NCBI GenBank assembly: GCA_037349315.1
Contig: JBAIAC010000051.1
Location: 28,184,001-28,248,000 of the forward strand
DNA: 64,000 nt
Reading direction: 5' to 3'
Source of the DNA: Chelydra serpentina
Lineage: Eukaryota > Chordata > Testudines > Chelydridae
Below, piece by piece: positions 56,130 to 64,000 of the stretch (position 1 is the stretch's first letter; every line of letters begins with the position of its first letter). The translations under genes were made by a program, and so were the position numbers. The notes under the pieces were generated by a model. It had not been told where the DNA came from. It saw only the letters and a program-made list of their open reading frames with translations, and made no database searches.

Positions 56130-57391
56130 AGGTCACCTCTGCTGATGAGATCTGCGCTCACCTGCAGCTCACCACGCTGGCCAAACAGGAAATGAAATTC
56201 AAAAGTTTGCGGGGCTTTTCCTGTCTACCTGGGCAGAGCATTCGAGCTCAGACCGCTGTCCAGAGCGGTCAGCTGTTGCACTGTGGGATAGATTTAGGAG
56301 GCCAATACCGTCGAATTGCGTCCTCACTAAGCCTACATCGATTCGGCAATATCGCTTTAAGCGCTAATCCCCTCGTTGGGGGTGGAGTGGCGAGATCGAT
56401 TTTAAGAGCCCTAGAAGTCGATGTTAAGGGCTTCGTCATGTGGATGGGTGCACGGATCAATCGGAATATCGCTAATAAATTCGACCTAAACTCGTAGTGT
56501 AGACCAGGGCTGAGTCAGGGCGGGCAGAAAGCAAGTGAATAGTCAGGGCTCAGGCCCTCAAGCAGGGGCTGAGCACAGAGTTCAATAGGCCCAGGCCCTG
56601 GGTCAGGGCGCGGCAACAAATAGTTCAGGGCTCAGGCCCCCAGGCAGGGGCTGAGCAATCAATAAGTCAGGAAGCCCTGGCCCTGGATCAGGGCGGGCAG
56701 TAAGTAGTTCAAAGCTCAGGCCCTCAAGCAGGGGCTAAGCCCTCAATGGAGGTGGTGGCAAGCCCAGGTCCTAGCCCTGGAGAACCTGGGAGAGGGGGAG
56801 ACTGCCACCCACACGTTGGGTGGCAGGGGGGGACGCAGGCCCACCCACTCCACTGCGTCCCGGCCCGGGGCCCTAACAGCAGCAAAGGATCCGCCACTGT
56901 GTCAGTGGGGATCCTGGCCGCAACACACTGACATGGGTTCTGGCCACGGTGCAGCCAGACTGGGGTTAGCCACTTACTAACTCCCCCTCGGGCGATACCT
57001 GAGTCCAGGGGGTGTCTTCGGCGGGTTCCAGCCTCATGGGCTCCTCCTCAGACTCGTGGTCACTCGGCGGGCCCGGCCACTCCTCCGGGCAGGGGCCGCT
57101 CGGCGGGCCCGGCCAGTCTAGGCGGGTACCTGGGGCCACAGAGGTTTCCCAGTCACGAGCTAAGCTGGCCACGTCTGGTCTCCCCGGTGGCTGCTCCTCC
57201 AGTGAGCTCCGCGGGCCCGCCTTTATACTTCCGGGTCGCCCTGGTCTACTTCTAGGTTGCGCTGGTCTACTTCCAGGTCACGGCCTGTCTCTTGGCGGGG
57301 CGGGCCCAGAGCCTCCTGGCCCCGCCCACTCTGGCCACTGGGCCGGTGCTTCACTCTGTGGGGTGGTGGGGCGCCAGCCCGCCTCGCTACA

Positions 57392-57404
57392 CACACCCCT
57401 CCTC
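57392..57404 (-). other. Polypurine tract of the Gypsy element
   Basis: Read on the minus strand it is gaggaggggtgtg, immediately before the TGTAGCG start of the 3' LTR. Such purine runs prime plus-strand DNA synthesis in LTR retroelements. Confidence 0.7.
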
Positions 57405-57655
57405 AAGGCTGGTTCCCGTTCATCGGGACCAGACCAGTCCAAATCCCCCAAGCGGGAGAAGAAGTCGGCATTGACGTGGTCCTTACCTGCCCTATGGCGG
57501 ACAGTAAAAGCATAGGGTAGCAGCGTCAGGTACCAGCGTGTTAGCCTCATGTTATTCTTCATTTTGGCCAGCCACTGAAGGGCGGCATGGTCGGTGACTA
57601 GCAGGAACGGGGCTCCGAGGTGGTAATAACGCAATGCATCACAGGCCCATTTCAC
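57405..57655 (-). pseudogene. Gypsy RNase H, frame-shifted from reverse transcriptase
   Basis: Starting MKWACDALRYYHLG, with LVTDHAALQWL (catalytic Asp region) and the VRHRAGKDHVNADFFSRL end typical of Gypsy RNase H. A one-base shift at about 57650 separates it from the reverse transcriptase frame. The frame runs on through the polypurine tract into the LTR, so the natural end is close to or inside the LTR. Confidence 0.88.
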
Positions 57656-58750
57656 TGCCGGGTGCCTCCTTTTCTATTACTGCGTAGTTCCGTTCACGGG
57701 GAAACAATTTCCGACTTAGGTAGAGGACAGGATGTCCTTCTCCATCCACCTCCTGGGACAGGACAGCCCCCAGTCCTACCTCTGAGGTGTCCGTCTGGAG
57801 GATGAATTTGTGATGAAAGTCCGGAGTGTAGAGAACGGGCTCCCAGCAGAGACTGGCTTTGAGTTCCTGGAAAGCGTCCTCACACTCCGAGGTCCACACT
57901 ATACGGCGGGGGCTGTCCTTCGTCAAGAGTCCCGTCAAAGGGGTCGCGATAGAGGCGAACTGAGGGATGAACCGTCGATAGTATCCGGCAAGTCCTAAAA
58001 ACTGACGGACCTGTCGCTTTGTTGTGGGGGCCGGGCAGGCTGCTAAGGCCTGGACCTTTCCCACAAGGGGTCTCACTTGTCCTCTCCCGATGGTGTACCC
58101 CAGATAGGTGGTCTCCTGCCATCCAAGGCGGCATTTCTTGGGATTGGCCGTCAACCCGGCGGCCCGGAGGGACCTCAAAACTGCCGCTACCCGCTCTAAG
58201 TGGTCCTCCCACTGGCTACTGTACACCACCACATCGTCAAGATAGGCCGCGGCGTAGTCTCTGTGGGGTTGGAGAAGGCGGTCCATTAGTCTTTGGAACG
58301 TTGCAGGGGCCCCATGGAGGCCGAAGGGCATCCGAGTGAACTGGTACAGGCCTGTGGGGGTAGCAAAGGTGGTCTTCTCCCTGGAGGCGGGGTCGAGGGG
58401 AATCTGCCAATACCCTTTGCTCAGGTCGAGGGTAGTGATGAAGTGGGCCTCCCCTAACCGGCCCAGCAACTCGTCCACCCGGGGCATTGGGTACGCATCA
58501 AACTTAGAGATGGCGTTGACGCGTCGGAAGTCGATGCAAAACCGTCGCGTGCCATCAGGTTTGGGAACCAGTACTACTGGGCTGCGCCACTCGCTCTGAG
58601 AGGGTTCGATAACCCCCAGGTCCAGCATGGCCTGCACTTCTTCTTCAATGACCTGCCGCATGTGATAGGGCACTGGCCTGGTCGCCTCCCGGATCACCAC
58701 CCCCGGTTCCGTCTGGATGGTGTGATGGACAAGGGTCGTGTATCCGGGTT
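57639..58750 (-). pseudogene. Gypsy reverse transcriptase
   Basis: The 58700-57639 frame (353 codons) shows SPVVLVPKPDGTRRFCID, TTLDLSKGYWQIPL (first catalytic Asp), MPFGLHGAPATFQRLMD, the YLDD catalytic box, YLGYTIGRG, and the connection segment FLGLAGYYRRFIPQF. Upstream it is in the same frame as the integrase C-terminus, separated only by a TGA near 58766, which shows that integrase precedes it in one pol. It ends in a one-base shift before RNase H. Confidence 0.93.
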
Positions 58751-58763
58751 GGACCGTGAAAGT

Positions 58764-59351
58764 TCATGGGAACGCCCGGAGGAGGCACTGGGTCTGCTTG
58801 AGTTGTTCCTCCGTCAACGTCTCCCCGAGCTGAGGTCTTACGGGGTACCCCAGAAGGGTGGTGCGGGGGCCCAGTTCGGGCTCAGGCGGGGAAGGGTTGA
58901 TAAAGAGTCCCTCCTGCTCCCGCCAGGGTTTTTGGAGGTTAACATGATACCGCTGCGTCCTCCAGCGCCGGTCAGGCTGGATGATCTCATAGGTGACGGG
59001 CCCAACCTTCCGGGCTACCTCATACGGCCCTTGCCACCGGGCCAGTAATTTTGACTCACTGGAGGGCAGGAGGAGCAGAACCCGATCGCCGGGTTGGAAG
59101 TCGTGGACTCGTGCGCCACGGTTATAAATCTGGGCCTGAGCTTCTTGCGCAGCCTTCACATTTTCCCTAGCTAGAGCCCCGGATTGAGTCAGGTGATCCT
59201 GGAGCTGGAAGACATATTTCAAGAGGCCCTGGGTTGGAGACGGGGCTTGCTCCCAGGTTTCGCGCATCAGGTCCAGTCGGGGGCGGCGCCCATAGAGCAG
59301 CTCAAATGGGGAAAATTTGGTAGACAACTGGGGTACTTCTCGAACCGCCAA
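58764..59351 (-). pseudogene. Gypsy integrase C-terminal part
   Basis: 195 codons begin with VPQLSTKFSPFELLYGRRPR, the end of the integrase core, followed by a basic region with FQPGDRVLLLLPSSESKL and ARWQGPYEVARKVGPVTYEI, the usual GPY/F module. The frame runs on to LTEEQLKQTQCLLRAF, a spacer typical of the reverse transcriptase N-terminal side, and ends at a TGA after which the same frame resumes as reverse transcriptase. Confidence 0.88.
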
Positions 59352-59378
59352 GAGCAGCGGCAGGAATAGCTGATCCCA

Positions 59379-59979
59379 CTAGCGTAGCTCTTCTGGGGGG
59401 AACTTATGTAACATGGCCTTCAGGGTGCGGTTAAACCGTTCAACCAAACCGTCAGTTTGCGGGTGGTAAACCCAAGTACGTAACTGTTTGATCCCCAGGA
59501 GTTCGCACACCTGCTGCAGCACCCGGGGCGTAAAGTTGGTCCCCTGATCCGTGAGAATCTCCCGGGGCAGGCCTACCCGAGCGAAGACCTTCACGAGTTC
59601 ACCCGCGATGGTTCGGGCGGTGATGCTCCGGAGTGGTATTGCCTCTGGGAAATGGGTAGCGTAGTCCACCATCACTAAGATGTATTGGAACCCGGCCGAA
59701 CTTTTTTGAAGGGGCCCCACCAGGTCCATGGCCACCCGCTCGAATGGTGTTTCGACGAGGGGCATAGGGATCAGGGGGGCCTTAGGTGTCTTCAGTGGGG
59801 CAGCTAACTGGCACTCTGGACACGACTGACAGTAGCTCCTCACCTCTTTGTGTACCTGGCCAGAAAAACCGCATCATTATTCGGGCCAGTGTCTTTTCGT
59901 GGCCTAAATGCCCAGCTGCGGGGACATCATGGGCGAGCTTCATCACAGGCGGTCCTGGCGCAGCTCGAAGTGGGGCCAC
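59379..59979 (-). pseudogene. Gypsy integrase N-terminus and catalytic core
   Basis: Frame 59979-59782 holds the His pair of the zinc-binding domain (GHLGHEKTLARIMM), and frame 59843-59379 holds its Cys pair (CQSCPECQ) and the core. The core has AMDLVGPLQKS (first Asp), MVDYATHFPEA, LTDQGTNFTPRVLQ (second Asp) and YHPQTDGLVERFNRTLK (Glu). A shift near 59840 separates the two frames, and a stop near 59380 separates the core from the C-terminal frame. Confidence 0.9.
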
Positions 59980-60965
59980 TGTGTCGCCCGCTGGGGGTCA
60001 GTTATAGCTCCATCGATGGCCGCCAACTGCTCATACGCACGGCTGAGCGTAGGATCTGCCCTTTGATCATGGCAAAAATCCGTGTGTAGCTGGGGAGCAT
60101 CTGCCGCTTCCCGCGGGGAGTCTCTTGGTTCTTCCCTTGGTCCAGCATAGTCTGGTGCCTCGCCGCCTTCTGACCGGGCCTCGGGAGGGTCTCCTTCCAG
60201 GGCTGGGGTAGCCGCCGGACCCTCCTCAGTGTTCGCACAGAGGACGTCGGGGAACTCCGTCCAGTCTTGCCCCAGGATCACTGGATACGCGAGCCGAGGG
60301 GCCAGACCAACCACCATCAGTCGTGTCACCCCATCCACGGTTAACTGGACTCGGGCGCTGGGGTATGGCCTTACGTCCCCGTAAATGCACTGCAGACAAA
60401 TCCTCCCCAGGTCTCGATCAGTCTGGAGGCCGAAGCTTTGCCAAATTAAGGTCTGGCCACAGCCTGAATCAATCAGGGCCAGGGTTGGGCGATCCCCGAC
60501 AACCACTGGCACCATGATCTTGGCGGCTTGGGGGCGCCGGGCACAGGTATCTCCCGCACAGACCTGGCCGAAGCTGCAGTCCATTTCAGTGCAGTCCCGT
60601 TGCAAATGGCCATGTCTCCTGCAGGAGAAACATGGTCCGAGGTCTGATTGTCCCGGCCGGGGCGGGGTTCCTGTCGGGCCCTTTGGGAGGCTTCGATCGG
60701 CCCCCCGGGGGATGAGCCGAGGTATCGGGGCTTGTCCAACTGGGCCCTCGGTCGGCTGGGGTCGGGGCTCTGTGCCCCGCGAAGGATTTCGCGTTTCGCC
60801 CTGGGTGGGGCCCCTCTTCTCTGGAGTGGGGCACTCCGGTACTGGTGGGGCAGCTCGGGTAGTTGGCCCCATGGGGGCCTCGGCCGCAAGGAAATCCTCC
60901 ATCAAGGTGATGGAAGCGGCTACTGTTACTGGCCGATGGCGGAGGACCCACGCCTTCCCTCGTGA
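59943..60965 (-). pseudogene. Gypsy gag end (CCHC knuckle) and protease
   Basis: From about 60965 the frame holds the end of the SCAN-like capsid segment (AWVLRHRPVTVAASITLMED), a Pro-rich linker, and one zinc knuckle CFSCRRHGHLQRDC (CX2CX4HX4C, about 60635-60594). Next is an aspartic protease with LALIDSGCGQTLI (catalytic DSG, about 60485) and a VILGQDW segment. It ends at a TGA at about 59943 after FELRQDRL, where the integrase continues in another frame; a small deletion at the joint is likely. Confidence 0.88.
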
Positions 60966-61600
60966 TGGGTGAACTGCTCGAGAAGAATCTGCTCCATGAG
61001 TTCCCCCGGGGTCCGCCGCTCGGGCAGTAGCCATCGTTTGCACGCTTCCAGAAGTTCCTGAGCCACCACCCGGGGTCGGGCTCCCGTAGGATAGACTAGG
61101 GTCCGGAAACGCTGGCGAAAGGTCTCGGGACTAATGTCCAAGGCATCCAAGACAGCCGCCTTTACTTGGGTGTAGTCACGGGCCTCCTCCGCGGACAGGC
61201 CCCGATACACCGTTTGGGCAGTCCCGGTCAGATACGGGGCCAGGAGGGTCACCCATTGGTCTGGGGCCCACCCTGCGACTAGCGCCACCCTTTCAAAGGT
61301 CACTAGGAAGGCCTCGGGGTCGTTGGTGGGGCCCATCTTGGTCAAACGAACCGGGGGGGCTGCGCTGGGTGACCCGGTGGCCCCCGCCGGCTGGGGCTCC
61401 GTAGGACGGGGCAGCATCGTCGCCAGTTGCTGTAGGTATTGTTCCTGGTGCTCCCGGTTCTGGCGCCCCAGTTCCACAAGCAGCTGCTGCTGTTGTGTGC
61501 TGAGCTGCTGGACCAGCTGCTGCTGCTGCTGGAGCTGGGCGGCGGCCTGCTGCTGTTGTTGGCTCTCGGCCAAGAACATAATAAGCTTATCCATCTCCAT
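60926..61600 (-). pseudogene. Gypsy gag: capsid with SCAN-like C-terminal domain
   Basis: 224 codons start at MEMDKLIMF. Residues about 15-60 are Gln-rich and probably coiled. The capsid part has DPEAFLVTFERVALVAGW and a WVTLLAPYLTGTAQ block. Residues about 160-218 (FRQRFRTLVYPTGARP, ACKRWLLPERRTPGELMEQI, LLEQF) follow the pattern of vertebrate SCAN domains, which are thought to derive from a Gmr1-like gag. The remainder of the domain (AWVLRHRP, LMEDFL) is in the next frame, so a shift cuts it at about 60970. Confidence 0.85.
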
Positions 61601-61674
61601 GTTGGTCAGGCACGCTCTCCCTCTGGTCCCTTCTCACAGGGTTAGGCGGATCGGTGCCCACATTCTCCACCACG

Positions 61675-62794
61675 TGTAAGAGTCTCAGGCTACGGCGGGG
61701 TGGTGGGGCATCAGCCCGCCTCGCTGTACTTGTTCAATTAGGTTGGGGAATCCTTGGTCTCGGGCCCGAACACCTCTGGTCGGGTCCTGTAAGCGGTAGA
61801 GGCTAAGCCCTGGCCCTGAGTCAGGGCGGGCAGAAAGCAAATGAATAGTCAGGGCTCAGGACCTCAAGCAGGGGCTGAGCACAGAGTTCAATAGGCCCAG
61901 GTCCTGGGTCAGGGCGCGGCAACAAATAGTTCAGGGCTCAGGCCCTCAGGCAGGGGCTGAGCAAACAATGGGTCAGGAAGCCCTGGCCCTGGGTCAGGGC
62001 GGGCAGTAAGTAGTTCAAGGCTCAGGCCCTCAATCAGGGGCTGAGCCCTCAATGGAGGTGGTGGCAAGCCCAGGTCCTGGCTCTGGAGAACCTGGGAGAG
62101 GGGGAGACTGCCACCCACACGTTGGGTGGCAGGGGGGACGCAGGCCCACCCACTCCACTGCGTCCCGGCCCGGGGCCCTAACAGCAGCAAAGGATCCGCC
62201 GCTGTGTCAGTGGGGATCCTGGCCGCAACACACTGACATGGGTTCTGGCCACGGTGCAGCCAGACTGGGGTCGGCTGTCCCCGGGTCACTTCCTAACTCC
62301 CCCTCGGGCGATACCTGAGTCCAGGGGGTGTCTTCGGCGGGTTCCAGCCTCATGGGCTCCTCCTAAAACTCACGGTCGCTCGGCGGGCCCGTCCACTCCC
62401 CCGGGCAGGGGCCGCTCGGTGGGCCCGTCCACTCCCCCGGGCAGGGGCCGCTCGGCGGGTCCGGCCACTCCCTCGGGCAGGGGCCGCTCGGCGGGTCCGG
62501 CCACTCCCTCGGGCAGGGGCCGCTCGGCGGGCCCGGCCAGTCTAGGCGGGTACCTGGGGCCACAGGGGTTTCCCAGTCACGAGCTAAGCTGGCCGCATCT
62601 GGTCTCCCCGGTGGCTGCTCCTCTAGTGAGCTCCGCGGGCCCGCCTTTATACTTCCGGGTCGCGCTGGTCTACTTCCAGGTCGCGGCCTGTCTCCTGGCG
62701 GGGTGGGCCCAGAGACTCCTGGCCCCGCCCACTCTGGCCACTGGGCTGGTGCTTCACTCTGTGGGGTGGTGGGGCACCAGCCCGCCTCGCTACA
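61675..62794 (-). repeat. 5' LTR of the Gypsy element
   Basis: 1120 bp, ends TG...CA, with a minus-strand TATA box at 62645-62651. It holds about four 36-bp units near 62385-62535 (gggcaggggccgctcggcgg core), about three more than the other LTR, which explains most of the length difference. Just inside, the minus strand reads CG then TGGTGGAGAATGTGGG (61672-61657), a TGG start that fits a tRNA primer binding site; the tRNA was not identified. Confidence 0.9.
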
Positions 62795-62799
62795 GAGAC

Positions 62800-64000
62800 T
62801 CAGCCAGGACTTTAAGAACCTTTACACCAGAAGGGGCCAGAAGGAGGTTTAAATGGTATCAGCTCAGGCTCCCTGATGGTAGATTCCTTTATACTCATCT
62901 TGGAGTTTGCCCTGGAAGCTGAGGAAGAGCTGGAAGTCTGCAGAGCACCCCTGACTTTGCTTTTCACTTGGCTTACAAAAGAGAAAATAAAAAGCCATGT
63001 TGCCTGGAAGCCAAGGTCCCTGCTGAGGATTTAGCCCCAACCATTTTACCTCCTGCACAGGTGGCCTGCAGCTAAGTTTCCAGATATGGTGCAGGATTTA
63101 CTTTGGCATCGTTTTCTTGTTGAAAATAAAACTAAGCTGAGGGCAGGATGTTGTCTTTTGCTAGGCTGCGATGACTAATTATTAAACTCAATTTCTAAAG
63201 GTTACCGTATACAGAAAAGCAATTATGTGGAGATTAAAAGAAGTTCAGAAACCTGATTCATTCTGAAACTATGGTAAACCCAAGTCTTGTACTATTTCTG
63301 ATTTTTAATGACCCCAGAAACGTTTTATTTAACTTAGATGTCAAATGCAATTTCGAAATGGGGGATTAAATATATTTCATGCCTTTTCTACATAGTGCAG
63401 CGTACGGATTTCCAATGCTGATTCTGTTAGTGAATTTCAGCAGGCTGGAAGGAATACTGCACACTGGGAAAAACAGCAATGTCAATTTAACCCTTTTGTG
63501 ACAGGGCTCCTCTGAGGTGCTGAAATGTCATTGGAATCTGGTGCATCAGACAGTCAGTCACGTGCTCTCCCCTGGAACCAGATCCACTCAGCCTTCTGTA
63601 AGTGGCTACCATGGCCATTTGTGTGTGTTATTTAAAAACCGCTGCATATGAAAGGGCACTGTTTTTGATGTAAGTATTTGATCCTCAGCTGCTTGGGCAC
63701 TTTCCGAAGCACCCTGCAGAAGAAAGTGGCTAGCACCTCACCATGCTTGGCTAGGATGCGGTGGTAAGGGTGCCCTGTGGCTAGCCAAGCCATCCCCTTA
63801 AAAGAGCATTGTTCATGGCGAGGTCACTGCTCACTGACTGATCCAGCTGTGAAGTGATGTCTGGATCCTTTATCTGGGGCCCTGCTCTATGGCTTCCTTA
63901 TATCTAAGGTCCCTTGTACCGAGCGCACATTAGACCACAGACATGCATGCCATGCAGCACAGCAATATGTGTTCATTCTCTCTTCGATCTCCGCAAGTGC
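62800..64000. other. Unassigned DNA
   Basis: No gene, RNA or complete mobile element is recognised beyond the Gypsy element. Confidence 0.5.

Larger units (their letters stand above)
51456..56510 (+). mobile_element. Harbinger DNA transposon E3, inserted in the Gypsy LTR
   Basis: The 5.05-kb element begins cggtacgtctacactac, and the reverse complement of its right end is gccctggtctacactac. It is flanked by tga at 51453-51455 and 56511-56513. The undisturbed second LTR has a single tga at 61817-61819 within the otherwise contiguous gccctggccctgagtcagg, so the junctions are certain. It has the E1 layout. The transposase has one stop and the MYB-like gene is broken; the third ORF is intact. Confidence 0.95.
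51311..57391 (-). repeat. 3' LTR of the Gypsy element, interrupted by Harbinger E3
   Basis: Removing E3 and one copy of tga leaves about 1023 bp matching the other LTR (1120 bp). The minus-strand TATA box is the plus-strand ctttata at 57221-57227. Next to its inner end, 57392-57404 reads on the minus strand as gaggaggggtgtg, the polypurine tract that primes plus-strand synthesis. The LTRs differ mainly in the number of 36-bp units near 57060-57110. Confidence 0.9.
51311..62794 (-). mobile_element. Gypsy-type LTR retrotransposon with integrase before reverse transcriptase
   Basis: Two LTRs bound the element: 51311-57391 (containing Harbinger E3) and 61675-62794. The internal region is about 4.3 kb on the minus strand. 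In coding direction the order is gag with CCHC knuckle, protease, integrase, reverse transcriptase, RNase H. That order marks the Gmr1 group of Ty3/Gypsy elements. LTR ends are TGTAG...CTACA, and probable 5-bp duplications gggac/gagac flank it. All genes carry shifts or stops, so it is extinct as a copy. Confidence 0.9.

Noticed and set aside
57392..61674. Integrase-before-polymerase order as evidence for a Copia element
   Set aside because: The YLDD reverse transcriptase, the connection segment, the GPY/F integrase tail and the gag all look Gypsy-type. The order fits the Gmr1 group.

Overview
The window reads as vertebrate, almost certainly cryptodiran turtle, genomic DNA, and it is nearly all transposable elements. 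The turtle call rests on several copies of a tRNA-headed SINE with a CR1-like tail (Cry I-type, known from Cryptodira), abundant CR1 LINEs ending in the 'catagaatcatagaatc' type of terminus, Harbinger elements with MYB-like genes, and a SCAN-type Gypsy retrotransposon. I see no convincing exon of a host gene.

Layout: 1-2012 is unassigned. 2013-7505 is an apparently intact Harbinger (E1) with transposase, a spliced MYB-like gene and a small third gene, plus a 77-bp minisatellite. 8400-13308 is a patchwork of retroviral-type LTR pieces with solo LTRs and a C-rich element nested in them. 13309-22760 is mostly old unassigned DNA with a palindrome-rich Harbinger-type MITE (17130-17415) and a solo LTR (19800-20456). 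22760-29120 has SINEs, a near full-length but broken CR1 (CR1-A) and a CR1 tail with a templated insertion. 31887-41036 has three CR1 copies (B, F, C); CR1-F is interrupted by a SINE and by a Penelope-like element encoding only a GIY-YIG nuclease. About 41240-45175 looks like a decayed Harbinger (E4) split by a solo LTR (itself split by CR1-E) and by a hAT MITE. 46233-49921 is a decaying Harbinger (E2) sitting in an older LTR. 51311-62794 is a Gypsy/Ty3-type LTR retrotransposon on the minus strand whose 3' LTR carries another Harbinger (E3, 51456-56510). 62795-64000 is unassigned.

How the parts work together: each Harbinger carries a DDE transposase and, on the opposite strand from the other end, a two-exon MYB/trihelix-like DNA-binding protein, the known two-gene Harbinger set. 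In E1, E2 and E3 there is also a third small ORF, antisense to the MYB gene and inside its intron. E1 and E3 encode colinear 96-residue proteins with about 57% identity, and E2 keeps a diverged C-terminal half. All three genes are open in E1. The Gypsy element has integrase upstream of reverse transcriptase (Gmr1-type order) and a gag region resembling the SCAN domain.

The nesting gives a relative chronology: Gypsy before E3; CR1-F before its SINE and Penelope insertions; solo LTR before CR1-E; old LTR before E2. Target site duplications support most of these junctions. All boundaries and identities were read by eye, without database search.
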